Assembly: GCA_003049465.1 (NCBI GenBank)
Contig: PYSS01000003.1
Location: 620,001 to 684,000, forward strand
Direction of reading: 5' to 3'
Length of the DNA stretch: 64,000 bases
Source: Magnaporthiopsis rhizophila
Taxonomy: Eukaryota > Ascomycota > Sordariomycetes > Magnaporthales > Magnaporthaceae
Below the pieces are notes generated by a model. It was not told where the DNA came from. It worked only from the letters and a program-made list of their open reading frames with translations, and ran no database searches. Shown piece after piece: positions 45,281 through 55,861 of this stretch; positions within the stretch are counted from its first letter, which is position 1; every line of letters begins with the position of its first letter. The position numbers and the translations under genes are program-made.

Positions 45281-46436
45281 GACGCTGACGGATACGAATT
45301 CGGGCTTTTTTTTTCTAAATGGATAGAGAGCAAGCTGCCGAAGGAATAGATGCTTAGAGTCCCATCGTCTGCGGTCGAGATTTTCATAAAAGCGCGGTTG
45401 GTTAGATATGGTACCTATCTGGGCGGTTTTGGCAGACGTCAGAATGGCTGATATGGAGATTGGGGCTGGATCTCTACGAATGTTATCACGGGCGGGTGGG
45501 GGTGTAGGAAACCTCGGCGCTTAATAAACCTAGATGGTGGTGGGCGAACTGTGCAACATACGTGGAAGACATTCAGTCACGTGGCGCCCACCTGTCAAAG
45601 ATGAATCGCGAAAAAAAAGCGACGGTGAATGTCAAGTGTTGTTTGTTTTTGGGTTTGCGCTTGTCGTGGGAGTGAAGAGTGAACGCGAAAGGTTCAGACG
45701 CGGAAGCCATCCGCGCGAAGTTGTACTGCACCGGCCCATCATGGGGGCTCCGGCCTTTCTCTCAACGGACCGCTGCATTAAAATCCCCTATGAAATAACT
45801 TGGTTATCGAATGGCAAAGAGTGTGTATGTCAGCCTCACATGGAAAACCACATCGTCTCGCCCAACAAATAGGCGGCGTGGGAGCACAGCAGCCGCAGTG
45901 CTGCCCATCGGCCTCCTCCTGGTCAACCGGCTGTCTATTTAGGCGGCACTCGTTCTCGCCCTCCTCCGATTGCCTGCCGCCAGGTGCCATGTGCCGGCTA
46001 ACCGTTCCAGGGCTGATGGGGTTCGTGGGGGGTGGTTCGATCCCACCAATGGGCAACAGGACAGTCAACGTCACGGCTTGAAACAAGGAGCATCCTCTTT
46101 TTTTTTTTTTTTACTAAGCTACAGGGAAAGTACCCGCTCAGCTTGATGCAGCATTGTCTTTATTTTCACGTCTTTTTTACGTCGTTTATCTGCGTTCACA
46201 TACTCGTTCACGGGTAATATCAAGGAGTGACCCCTTTTCGTCTTGGTCAGTGAGCAACCATGACCGCGTGAGCCGCACTTTCGAGCAGGTGGTCTCTCCA
46301 AGTGTGGCATTGCCGTTTATTTGTAAGGTGGATATAGTGCACAAGGGATTAGGGAAGTATTAAGAACACTGGCTGCTCAGTCCTGTCGACAGAGTATATA
46401 AAGAGCGAAAACGCCTTGAGCAACCACCTTCAAGGC
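45281..46436. other. Intergenic, 1.15 kb
   Basis: No supported gene. It contains a perfect tRNA-like T-arm (GGTGG-TTCGATC-CCACC at about 46032-46048) without the other arms, and a 15-base T run at 46098-46112. Confidence 0.6.
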
Positions 46437-47321
46437 TTAAACGGCACACCGCCGATTTGGCCGCGGCTCTCTCCTCAACTTTAGCTTCTCAAGCGCGCAC
46501 TCCCAATCCTCACTCGTCTTCACGTTGCAGATGCCACCAGCAGGCGGCTCAAGGGCGACCACCGCGCCGCCGAGCTCTTCGAGAACCGCACTGAGACTGC
46601 TGCTGCCACAGTCGCCAGCCTCAGCGCCGGCCGCCAACCGCTCCAGGGCCTCCGGGGTCCAGATTCCAACGAGCGGCTTGGCAAAGCCGTCGACGCCACG
46701 GAAGCAGGTAACGGCGGGGTCGTTTCCATTGCTGCTGCTGCTGCTAAAATGTTCCCGCCTCAGCCGACCCAGCACGTCGGCCGTGACGAACGGAAAGTCG
46801 CAGGCCACGACCAGCCACGCGGCGTCGGGCGCGGCCTTGTGCGCGGCCAGCAGGCCTGCGGCGGGCCCGCCGGCGGCCTTGCGCTCGACCGTCGGGCTCA
46901 GCTCGCCGTCGCAGCCGCCGACGTCCCAGCCGCCGCCGCCGTCGCCGTCCAGCAGCACCTGCAGCACGGGCTTGGCTCCAGACGGGCTCGGCGCGCGCGC
47001 GTAGTCGTCGAACCGCGTCGCCTGCAGCAGACCACCGCCGCTGCCGCTTTCGCTGTCGCTGCTGTCGCTGTCGTCGTCGACGAGCGACGAGACGAGGGCG
47101 AAGCGCAGGCGCGCGTCCAGCGGCGAGTCGTAGGCCAGCGAGACGTGCACGACGGGGCACTCGGGACACGCCGCCTGCAGCGCCTCGGCCAGGTGCTGGT
47201 ACAGCGGCCTGCCGTCCGGCATAGGGAGCAAGTGCTTGGGTGAGCCCATCCGTGTCGACCTGCCCCCGGCTAGGAGGAGCGGTCTGAGCGGCGGGAGCTT
47301 TTTGTGGTTATGTGACGACAT
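46437..47321 (-). CDS. MobA-like NTP transferase (molybdenum-cofactor guanylyl/cytidylyltransferase-like)
   Basis: Single-exon 294-residue protein of the MobA-like NTP-transferase fold. The nucleotide-binding signature LLLAGGRSTRMGSPKHLLPM lies at residues about 15-35, followed by VVACDFPFVTADVLGRLRREHF (metal-binding Asp of the fold), GPAAGLLAAHKAAP and GFAKPLVGIWTPEAL, the usual order in MobA. Two low-complexity inserts (DSDSSDSESGSGGG and DGDGGGG) interrupt the N-terminal half. In bacteria MobA attaches GMP to molybdopterin; eukaryotic molybdoenzymes such as xanthine dehydrogenase and nitrate reductase do not use the dinucleotide form, so the substrate in this fungus is open. ATG 47321 puts the signature at the usual distance from the start; upstream in-frame residues look non-coding. 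Confidence 0.85.
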   Translation of the reverse strand: MSSHNHKKLPPLRPLLLAGGRSTRMGSPKHLLPMPDGRPLYQHLAEALQAACPECPVVHVSLAYDSPLDARLRFALVSSLVDDDSDSSDSESGSGGGLLQATRFDDYARAPSPSGAKPVLQVLLDGDGGGGWDVGGCDGELSPTVERKAAGGPAAGLLAAHKAAPDAAWLVVACDFPFVTADVLGRLRREHFSSSSSNGNDPAVTCFRGVDGFAKPLVGIWTPEALERLAAGAEAGDCGSSSLSAVLEELGGAVVALEPPAGGICNVKTSEDWECALEKLKLRREPRPNRRCAV

Positions 47322-48061
47322 TTTTTCTCTTTTCTTTGGTCCGTTTCTCGTCTTGCAAGATATAAAAAAATTTTGTGGTAGAAAATCAAGAAAAGGGAGA
47401 AGGATCTTGGGCGACTTGTGTGTGCTGCGAATAGATGGAGGCCGGCTGGCAAGACCACTGCTGTGTATTCCCATCAGTCGGAACAAATGTTGGGAGCACA
47501 AGCATCTAAAGATGCGGGGAAGAGGCCGCCCGCTGCAAGCGTGCGGGCGTGCACTAAGTCTGCTGGTTATACTTGCCGGTTTAGTCTCGATCTCGTTTCA
47601 CGGTTCCATTTGCCCGGCTCGGCGAGATTTCTCAGCGCGATAACGTATGGGTGGTCTCTTGGGGCTGAGCATCACGTTCCTGTCGTACGATGGCCGCCCG
47701 GCTCCGGCCATTTATTTGTGCACACCCGACTGGACGGCCTTCCGTTCTATCCCGCCGCCAACCGAGGTTGACACACCGCGACCATGGTAGGTACATGGCA
47801 CGGTCCAGATGATCGCCAATAAACAGGTAACATCTGCATGCAAGGAGGCTCTTGGTCTCTTGGTAGGCAGAGCAACGCTGCTTTTACCTAATTCTGTTAG
47901 TAACAGCCTCTTCCAAAAATATTTCAAGGTTTTCATCGAGCACAGAAATAGCCTTTAGCGCTAAAGCAATACTGGTTTCGCACTCAAATGCATGGAAATC
48001 CCAGCCATGCGGCGTGTCCTCAGAGAGTGCGGGCGCTACCTAATACTGCACCGCCTATCCG
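47322..48061. other. Intergenic upstream of MobA-like gene
   Basis: 0.74 kb, no supported gene; holds the MobA-like promoter and the HET gene's 3' region. Confidence 0.65.
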
Positions 48062-50387
48062 CTAGATGATCACCACTGTCTCGTTCTCTAGATATTCGAG
48101 CCCGTCAAATACAGCCTCGGGAGGGCCACAAAATACGCCGATCCGCTGGCACACTTTGTATTGCGAGCCCGAGCCCTCTGGGAACTCTAATGCGCCCTGC
48201 AGCTCTAAAATCAGCCCCCAGGTGCCTGTGATCATTATAATCAGAGCCGGCTGATGCTCCCACTCGGACTTGTACTCCCTGACGTCGAGGTTAAAGACTA
48301 ACCCATGTTTGACGGTACCGAGTCCTTCTGCCGGGAGTTTGGCCCAGAGGCACCGCCCGCAGAGCACCACATGCCCGCTCGAGACCTGGCCGAGTGGGTC
48401 GGTTCCTGCGGGCTCGGCTGTGACGTGGAGAAGCTCGGCATTGATCTGCCTGTCGGATCCGATAATCCGATTACCAAACGCGACCCGCCCGTTGACCGAA
48501 GCCCACGACCAGGATGGGGCCACGAACGTCTCGGTTCTTGTGAAGCTGGCTATCTCTCCGGGTTTGGGAAAGCCCGGCCTGCCCCAGAGGAGACTCTCCG
48601 GTAACTGGCTTTTCCACAGACCAGCGCAGTAATCGTCTTGAGCAGTTTGCACGGTTCCGCCACTCTTGGTGGCCCTGAGCATCGCGAACTCACGAGCAAG
48701 GCCAGAGATGGCTGCGAGCTTGTCCGTCTCGAACGTGAGTTGCCTGGCCGCGTACCCCTGGACGACATCGCGCCAGTCTCCCTTGAGGAAGGTGACTCTG
48801 CCTTTGCTGAGGAAGCAGGACTCGCCGTCCGGTGGCTCAAGCCTGCGGCCGCTTTCGAATTCGACAAACTTGTCGCAACGGAAATAGACCTGCGACGGCT
48901 CGAACGCGACCAGCGGGGGCTAAGTAGCTCCTCCTGAAAGGTCCAGCCTCTGGTCTGTAGGATTGCTTGCCAGGAGTCTAGATGCTTCCGCTTGGCATCA
49001 AGACTGGGGTCGCTCTGGAACGCTTCCTCGTACTTGATGAGGTCGCCAGAAAACATATAGGGGTTGTTCCGCCCCCGGAGGCCGAAGAGGAGATGGGCAT
49101 CCGGAGGCTCGATGGCGTCGAAAGCGAAAAAGATAGGACTTTTGACGCCGCCAATCTCTGCCCTTTCCCCGTCAGCCGGTGTAGGTTGCGGGTTGAGCTG
49201 GACAAGCGGATCCATAGGCGGTGTCCGTTTTCCCAGGAGCCCGCCGTTGCTATCACCGGTCATTGCAGCGGCCAATGTAAGCCACGAATGCTTGTAGTAG
49301 GCGCCCATTCGCCCAGATTCCAGCTGCCAGTCCTCGCGCGAATCCTGAACTATGCACAGGGCGTCTATCCACAGGTATCTGGCGCCGAGCAGCCTGGTGA
49401 GACGAACGGCATCTCTGAAGTTCTGAGTGAGCTGTTCCAGGTCGATCCCGGCCTCGCGCTCCTGAAGCGTTGAAGACGTCGTAGTAGAGGCTACAGGGAC
49501 TTGGCCTCCCCAGCAATGACTGAGACTGATGTATCGAGCAGTCTGCTCACTCTGGTGGAGGTGGATAGCTGGCCGCAAATGGACCATTTCGCTATCAAGA
49601 CAGTCCCCCACATCAAGAATGCGGGAAGGAAGTGTGGCGCCTTGTTCGATGTAAGCGTCTTCTGATTCGGCTGCACACCGCTTTAGCCAACGAGCGAGCG
49701 CGTCCTGGTCACTAAGGGTGTGGAGGTCCACCGGTAACCTGCGACCAGGGTATCTGTCGGCGACATCCGAGTCTGGAGTGTTGCCAAAACCACCAGTCAA
49801 TATGATCAACCCAGGTAGGCAGATAGTAAAATGACAGCAGGTGTCGGTGATGGCTCAAAGAGTCGGCGTCCCGCACCTTTGTCAATGCATAGTGCCAGCT
49901 TTCCCAAATGCTCGATGCTCTTGAGCTGCTCATCGATGGGTGGCGCGCCAGGGGCTCGGCTGATGGCTGCCCTGCCGTAGGTGATGCAGATCTGTTCAGA
50001 TACAACAATGTTGGCCACACAGCGCTCGCCAATGTTTGTATGCTGCTTGAAGCCGACGCCCCGGCGCCACAACAGCTGGATCGTGTTGTCCTTTCCATCG
50101 GCGGGTAGGTCATTGGTAGTCACGATCAACATTTTGGCTATGCCAGGGTCCAGTGATTGGCGGACAACCGGCCCTCCACGGGCCCGGAAGATGGCATCGA
50201 AGATGAGAGCGCACAACCTACAGCCGCCGTCAATGGCCTCCTGGACCTGCGCGAGACTCGGGTGGTGCGGACACCCATGCTCCGACGACAGCTTTTCAAT
50301 GGTTATTTCGCGGCAGGCGCTGCAGGGGTTGGCGTCTAGAGTCGGATACCTCGCGCCTTGGACGAGCCGCGCGTTGCTTGTGTCCAT
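48062..50387 (-). pseudogene. HET-domain protein (heterokaryon incompatibility type), frameshifted
   Basis: HET-domain genes control non-self recognition and cell death when unlike hyphae fuse. Exon 1 50387-49877 and exon 2 from 49772, GT-AG intron with matching phase. N-terminal part: CSACREITIEKLSS...GCRLCALIFDAI, common in HET proteins. HET core: YISLSHCWGG, NFRDAVRLTRLLGARYLWIDALCIVQD, YYKHSWLTLAAA and RGWTFQEELLSPR. Right after SPR the frame breaks: one base is missing near 48911-48916. The next frame continues directly with AFEPSQVYFRCDKFVEFESG and runs to the stop at 48062 without any other lesion, including APSWSWASVNG near the end. As written, translation leaves the family sequence at about residue 460 and runs on out of frame. 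A sequencing error cannot be excluded. Confidence 0.87.
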
Positions 50388-50761
50388 GTTTTCTCCTTGC
50401 TTCCGATGAGCAGAGAGTATCGGAGGACAGCAACGAGAAATGCATCCTTCAGCAATGTATAGATAGGCAAGTCACCGTCATGTGCAGACACGCGAGAGCA
50501 AGTGCGGCTGAACGTCAGCCCCCCCTACCCCGCTCTGTGAGATGTTCCTCCCTTTTTTCTACGCCCGGCGCGAGCGTTGCGTGATAAAGCCCGAGACCGA
50601 GTTTGCAGGTGCGGGTCGTCTGTGAGACACAAACAACGTTGCGTTTGGCGACAGTTCTTGGACGCAAGGTGTAGAGCGGGTCGTTAGGGCGGCGTACGAC
50701 ACCAAGCACGGAATGGCACTGGTAGATGCGCTGCATATAGCTTCGTAATTCGTGCCGGCGT
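50388..50761. other. Spacer between HET gene and PSF2
   Basis: 370 bases; HET promoter plus 3' end of PSF2. No gene seen. Confidence 0.6.
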
Positions 50762-51508
50762 TCACAGGCCCATCTCCTCGTCGCTCTCCTCATCTCCCTG
50801 GCGGGCCTCCTCCTCTTCCCTACGGGTGGCCTCAGTGCTGGCACCAAGCTTCCTGACGCCATTGGCGACACCGAGGACGAAGGCGCGGTTCTCAGCCAGC
50901 TCGGCGCTCCCAACGCCGCGCAGACTGGCGACGCTGCCGCCGAAGCTTTCAACGTCACCAGAGCTGGCGCGCATCTTGGCGGCGCGGATCTCGACCAGAT
51001 CGCGGACCAGGCTGTAGATCTCGTTGACCGAGGCGGGCATGTCGTCAGGGGCGTGAGCGAACAGGATCTCGGCCATCTCCAGCCAGTGGTAGGGCAGGAA
51101 CTGGGCGGGCGACTCGGCGGTGCACGAGGGCAGGAATGGCGGCGACAGCACTGTCGACCCGGCCATGTTGACGCGGTGGGCAAGTCCGCGGCCGTCGGAG
51201 CGCGAGGGCGGAGGCGGAGGCGGGCTGAACTGGGTCGGATTGGTGTGCGTTTCGTGGTGGATGATTTGGGCCAGCGACGCCGGGTGTAGCCACGCAGGGG
51301 GAACAATGTTTGCGCGCCGCTGCTTCTTGAGCAGGAGCGCTAGCCAGAGCGGGAGCGTGGCACGGTGCGGTGGCCGAAGCGTGGGAGTTTTGCCGCTCAG
51401 CAGGTTGATGCTATCGAGGCGCTGGCGCGGCACCACCGTCACCATCTCCATTTCACAGAGGAATGCGGCCTCGGACGCTGTGAGGCCCGGAGGGAGGGGG
51501 AGGGCCAT
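50762..51508 (-). CDS. PSF2: GINS complex subunit PSF2
   Basis: Subunit of the GINS complex, part of the CMG replicative helicase (Cdc45-MCM-GINS) acting at replication forks in the nucleus. Intronless, 248 residues. The Psf2 signature region is clear: PPGLTASEAAFLCEMEMVT, VPRQRLDSINLLSGKT, LPLWLALLLKKQRRANIVPP and LPYHWLEMAEILFAHAPDD, then RDLVEIRAAKMRAS. A Pro/Ser-rich insert (SPPPPPPSRSDGRG) separates the beta-rich N-terminal part from the helical part, and the tail is Glu-rich (EEEEARQGDEESDEEMGL). It is divergent from the RING protein gene across 0.69 kb. Confidence 0.94.
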   Translation of the reverse strand: MALPLPPGLTASEAAFLCEMEMVTVVPRQRLDSINLLSGKTPTLRPPHRATLPLWLALLLKKQRRANIVPPAWLHPASLAQIIHHETHTNPTQFSPPPPPPSRSDGRGLAHRVNMAGSTVLSPPFLPSCTAESPAQFLPYHWLEMAEILFAHAPDDMPASVNEIYSLVRDLVEIRAAKMRASSGDVESFGGSVASLRGVGSAELAENRAFVLGVANGVRKLGASTEATRREEEEARQGDEESDEEMGL

Positions 51509-52196
51509 GCCGGGGAAAAGGAAAAGCGAACAAGAGAAACAAAAGAAAGGTCAAGCACCTGGCGGCAAATGACAGCAGGGCAGCAACAAACGGGTAGGCT
51601 GAGGGATCGGTCTATGCATCTCTGGAAATCATCATGAGGGGCACTGCAGAAAAATGCGAGCAGCCCAGGCCAGACGCGTTCCCCAGCCAAGCTTCCTGCC
51701 AAATTGGCATGATCCAATGGCGGCCCTTCCAGCGCGGGCGTCCACTGCAGCTGCCCGTAGCGAACCCCACACTGAGATAAATCCAGGCTGGGGCCACCCG
51801 GCCGGCAAGAGGCAACGTCAAATGATCATTCTATCCAATACGCATGTGGCTGCAGGTGGTCGAGACTCATACAAAATCCACCTGGACGCCGCGGTCAACT
51901 TTTCGCAGTTGTATCATCTAAAGCAACTGGCGGCATGAGCCTGGGTATTGCAAATCGCTTCATTGCTTCCCAAGACGGTATTTTGCGTGTGTATCTCCAC
52001 AATCCCCGCTCGTGTGCGTTGCGGTGACCGCCGCATGACGCCAGACCCCGAAGCTTCACGTTCCCTCATCGTGCCATTTGCATTGCGTGCGGCTTCGGCT
52101 CCGCTCACCGAGGCATTCAACGCCACCGCCCGCCCACATCACCAAGACAGGGCACACGCATTTCGATATTAGAGCTTTTACCTGTTGGAACTTCAA
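51509..52196. promoter_or_regulatory. Divergent promoter region PSF2 / RING-TRAF gene
   Basis: 0.69 kb between two head-to-head genes; no gene. Individual elements were not identified. Confidence 0.55.
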
Positions 52197-53921
52197 ATGC
52201 CGCCCCCAAACACCCCAGAGGAAGGCCTCCCGACATCTGCGTCAATCGCCCGCCCTCAAGACGAGAGCGAGACCACGGAGCAGGAGGGCAGCCAGGCCCC
52301 CGACGGTGCAAATCCGGCAGCAGCGGCAGACAACGAAGAGCGCGTCCCGGCCATGGAGGGTAGGCCAGCAGAGAAGCCGAAGCCCACGCTCGACTGGCAC
52401 GCGCTGGAATACCTCGATGAGGTCAACCAGACTCTCTGCTGCCCGATATGTCACATGCCCCTGGTCAAGCCAGTCATAACAAGGTGCGACCACGTCTTCT
52501 GCCGGGCCTGCTTCGACGAGATGCTCCGGCACAGCAACTGCTGTCCGCTCGACCGCAAGTCGTTCGCCCGCGAGATAGAGAAGTGCCGCTACCCCGCCAA
52601 GGAGGCTCCTCGCATCTACCATAACCAGCTCGAAGAGCTCATGGTCCGCTGCCCGAACCGCCGCTGTCCCTGTGTCAAGCCGCGTTCGTCCATACAACGC
52701 CACTACGAGGACGAGTGCGGACACACCATGGTCGCCTGCCCCGACTCCTCCTGTGATCGTCTCATAGCGCGAATGGACCGTGACGATGCTGCTAGTGAAT
52801 GCCGCCACTCGCTCGTGGACTGTCCCGAGTGCGGCGAGCCCATTGATGCCGACACCGTCGACGATCACTACGAGAGCCACTGCACGCTGGCGCCCGCAGA
52901 CTGCGAGAACTGTGGCGTCACGGTCCTGAAACATCGATATGCCGCTCATCTGCTGCACGAGTGCGACGGCGCCATCCGCCCGTGCCAGTACCACCCCGAG
53001 GGCTGCAGACAGAGCTGTCGGCGAGCAGATCTTGCCGACCACGAGCAAAGCTGTGCCTTTGGCGCCGTCTCCCGCCTCAGGCTACTCCTCGAAACCAAGC
53101 TCTCAGAGCAGGGCACTACCATCCTCCAACTGGAACAGTCCGTTCGGGACCAGGGAAGGGCGTTATTCGTCGCATCCACCGAATTTTTGTCGCGCTCTTC
53201 CTCAGATGGGCCAGTTGCTAACGCAGCCACGGCTGCGTCGACTTCCCGGCAGGTCGGCGGCTCGCTCCGCCGCACTCACACGGGAACGGCTGGCTCCAGG
53301 CGCGAATTCGCCCCTGGCCACACCTCTGCCAGCTTACGGCGGATACAAATCCCTCACTATGACGAGCACGCACCAGAAGCCAGTTTGTCGTTTGCAGGAG
53401 GAACGGATAGCAGTGGCGTGGAGCTCGATGGCGGCATGCCTTCTTCCGTCTCTCCTGACCTGTCCCCGGGTGCCGACGCCACCCTTCACCGCCATCATCA
53501 CCAGCACCGCAGTGAACACGACGATGACGCTCAGGCCTTCCTCCTCGCGGGGCTGAACAGCTGCGAGGAGAGGGTCGCTGGCCTGCAGCGGCGGCTGGCA
53601 GAGCAGGATGCTCGACACAGTCTGATGCTAGTGAACGAAGTCATACCACTGCAGGAACAGCTCACGGAGCTCCGCAGTGCCTTCACGGGTATAGCTATGG
53701 ATATGCGCTACGTCATTGCTCGGCAAAAGTCCCTGATCAGTGGCGGCGGTACGGCCACGAGCACAGGCACAGGTAGTAGCTCGGTGGGCGTCCACGCCGC
53801 GTCAGGAAGCGGTCGCTCGACAACACCCGGACCCAGTGGGCAGAGGATCGCGGACAGTCGGGCAAGAGGTTCCGAACTTAGGGAAACGGCGCCCCCGACG
53901 ATTACGCCCCCAAGACTATGA
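52197..53921 (+). CDS. RING and TRAF-type zinc-finger protein, probable E3 ubiquitin ligase
   Basis: Intronless, 574 residues; the start is the first ATG (MPPPNTPEEG). A C3HC3D-type RING lies at residues about 80-120 (CPIC...VITRCDHVFCRACF...CCPLDR), followed by TRAF-type zinc fingers with repeated CPN/CPE/CEN modules (VRCPNRRCPCVK, DCPECGEPID, ADCENCGVTVLKHRYAAH, RPCQYHPEGC...DHEQSC). A coiled coil (LRLLLETKLSEQGTTILQLEQS) follows, then a long Ser/Thr/His-rich disordered region with a second short coiled segment (ERVAGLQRRLAEQDARH). The layout resembles TRAF-family E3 ligases without the MATH domain. Targets are unknown. Confidence 0.86.
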   Translation: MPPPNTPEEGLPTSASIARPQDESETTEQEGSQAPDGANPAAAADNEERVPAMEGRPAEKPKPTLDWHALEYLDEVNQTLCCPICHMPLVKPVITRCDHVFCRACFDEMLRHSNCCPLDRKSFAREIEKCRYPAKEAPRIYHNQLEELMVRCPNRRCPCVKPRSSIQRHYEDECGHTMVACPDSSCDRLIARMDRDDAASECRHSLVDCPECGEPIDADTVDDHYESHCTLAPADCENCGVTVLKHRYAAHLLHECDGAIRPCQYHPEGCRQSCRRADLADHEQSCAFGAVSRLRLLLETKLSEQGTTILQLEQSVRDQGRALFVASTEFLSRSSSDGPVANAATAASTSRQVGGSLRRTHTGTAGSRREFAPGHTSASLRRIQIPHYDEHAPEASLSFAGGTDSSGVELDGGMPSSVSPDLSPGADATLHRHHHQHRSEHDDDAQAFLLAGLNSCEERVAGLQRRLAEQDARHSLMLVNEVIPLQEQLTELRSAFTGIAMDMRYVIARQKSLISGGGTATSTGTGSSSVGVHAASGSGRSTTPGPSGQRIADSRARGSELRETAPPTITPPRL

Positions 53922-54304
53922 GCGACCCATTACGATCACTGTTTTCCCAGAGGGACAGATGGGGAATCGAGGCTGCACGCAATGAGCCAAGACATTTTGC
54001 AACCCTCCACCAAATTTTCTGTCCGGTCCAGTCTCCTGGTTTCCCACACCGGCTTCGTTTACTCGATTCTCCTTTTTCTTGTTGACCATGTCTGCGTTTT
54101 GTAATAGAATGCAGATTTAGGCAATGCGTTACGATGTGTAAGGAATCCAGATCCGGGCTTCACGATAACCAGTCACAACAATATTACCACACCAATGAAT
54201 TTTTAGTTGCATAAAAGGAAGTCTGAAAGAAAAGTACTGGAGCGCCAATTCAGGATTGTTGATGCAACCATAGGCGCTCCGAAGACGCGGTTTGGAGCAC
54301 TGCC
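53922..54304. other. Convergent 3' spacer
   Basis: 380 AT-richer bases between two converging genes; 3' untranslated regions presumed. Confidence 0.6.
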
Positions 54305-55861
54305 TCAGGCGTCTACTTCCCGGAAAGTGTAGCTGAACATCTCGTTCGACTCCACCGAGTTCTCGTCCGCAAGCTTCCTCACAGTCTCGACCCCACCGAC
54401 CGGCACACGATACTCGAACTTCTTGCCTGGTGCAGGGTCCTTTCCGTCAATCTGATATGGGAATGGTAGGTACTGGAAAACAGAGAGCTCGTGAGCTTGA
54501 GGAGCCAAACTTCCAGGGAGGGCCGGGTGGAGTTGGGGATGTTAAAAGGACAAAAATACCTCTGGAAGCAGGCCAAGCTGCCTGAGCACAGTAGCTTGAT
54601 CCCACGAAATGTGCTCGTGGTAAAGACGGTCACCTCTAATGTTGACGACCGAGGTGAAGGGTATCTCGAGCGGCTTTCCTGTGGGCGGTATGCCTGGCAC
54701 ACTATTCGCCAATATCGCCGATTCGTTAGACACGCCGGGACCGAGCCTGAGCCTGGAAAAAACAAAAAAAGAAAAAAAAAAAAAGAAGCCACTTACAGCC
54801 AGTCCACCGTCCGGTCATGGGTGAGCTTGAAAATAAACTCGTCGATGACGCGATCCACGCCCACCGTCCGGCTGACAAGCTCCAGGGCAGTGTCGTCCGG
54901 GTTGCTGTGGATGAAATGGTTGCGGTAGAATGTTGTCAGGCGGTCGCGGCCGATGCCTCCGGTTATCGTAGGGATGCTTTGGGGACAGAAGTATTTAGCA
55001 ATGACAAAACTTAGCACGAGAACCCGTTGACCTATTTGGAAAAGACTTTTTGCCACGACGAAAATATCAAACGCTCACTACTACGTACTGGTTGACGTAT
55101 GGCTCAGCTACCATCGTGCCCATAGTCTTGGCCACGGCACGGTCTCCAAACTCATAGAAGCAGTGTTCGTCCCAGATCGCCTCAAGATCAAAGAAGGGGC
55201 CCCCGACCAGCGGCCGGAGAAAGGTCAGGGTGCGCGTGTGCGCGACCGTGGCCGAGGAGCCGCGATAATCTGCGTGCGCGGGGAGCACAAATCCTGGCAG
55301 CGCCTCGCGGTAGGCGTGGACCGTCGTGGCGCCGTGCTGGGAGGTGGTGCCAGGCTTGGCGACATCCCCCGCGGCGTGCCAGAGGACGGGCGTGGATGGT
55401 GCCCCTGGTGACGAGTCGACTTGCGCCACTGAGTAGTTGACGAAAGCAACGACGTCGGAGGTGGCCGCAGCCGGGACGGGTGGCGAGGGCAGCGGTACGT
55501 ACGTGATGACGCCGTGGCGGCCCCGCCCATCCTCGCCGTTCTTCTCGCACTCGTCCAGCGCCGCCAGCGCATCAAGCGCTGTGCGCAGGTCGGCATGGAA
55601 CGCATCTGGGCTGGCGGCGGCGGCGGCGTCGTCTCCTCGCAGCGTGATCTGCGCCACGGCGTAGCCTTCCTCTGCCCACTTGAGCAGAGGCGGCGGGTCG
55701 AGGGTCTTGTCGCTGTGGCCTAGTGGCAGGGTGGCGTCCACGACGAGCACGAGCCCAGGCCCCTTACCACGGCGCGACAGGGGCGGCTGCAGCAAGATGT
55801 TGGGAGCGATGCTCTGCAGGGGCGCAGACGGGAGCGCAACTGGGGTTTCATCGGCTGTCAT
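54305..55861 (-). CDS. Dienelactone-hydrolase-like N-terminal half joined to SnoaL-like half
   Basis: Four exons: 55861-55089, 54976-54797, 54752-54560, 54472-54305; GT-AG, phases agree; 437 residues. The N-terminal about 200 residues (GPGLVLVVDATLPLG, KWAEEGYAVAQITLRG, ALDALAALDECEKNG, VVAFVNYS, TPVLWHAAGD) follow the strand-helix order of dienelactone-type alpha/beta hydrolases, but I see no convincing GxCxG/GxSxG nucleophile motif. The C-terminal half (FYRNHFIHSNPDD, VGVDRVIDEFIFKLTHDRTVDWLL, IRGDRLYHEHISWDQATVLRQLGLLP) is SnoaL/NTF2-like, with the last phrase very typical of that fungal group. Proteins of this type are often labelled carboxymethylenebutenolidase; the catalytic role is not established from sequence. 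Head-to-head with UFD2. Confidence 0.75.

Noticed and set aside
45970..46060. Possible tRNA around the perfect T-arm at 46032-46048
   Set aside because: No matching acceptor strand, D-arm or anticodon arm at the right distance on either strand.
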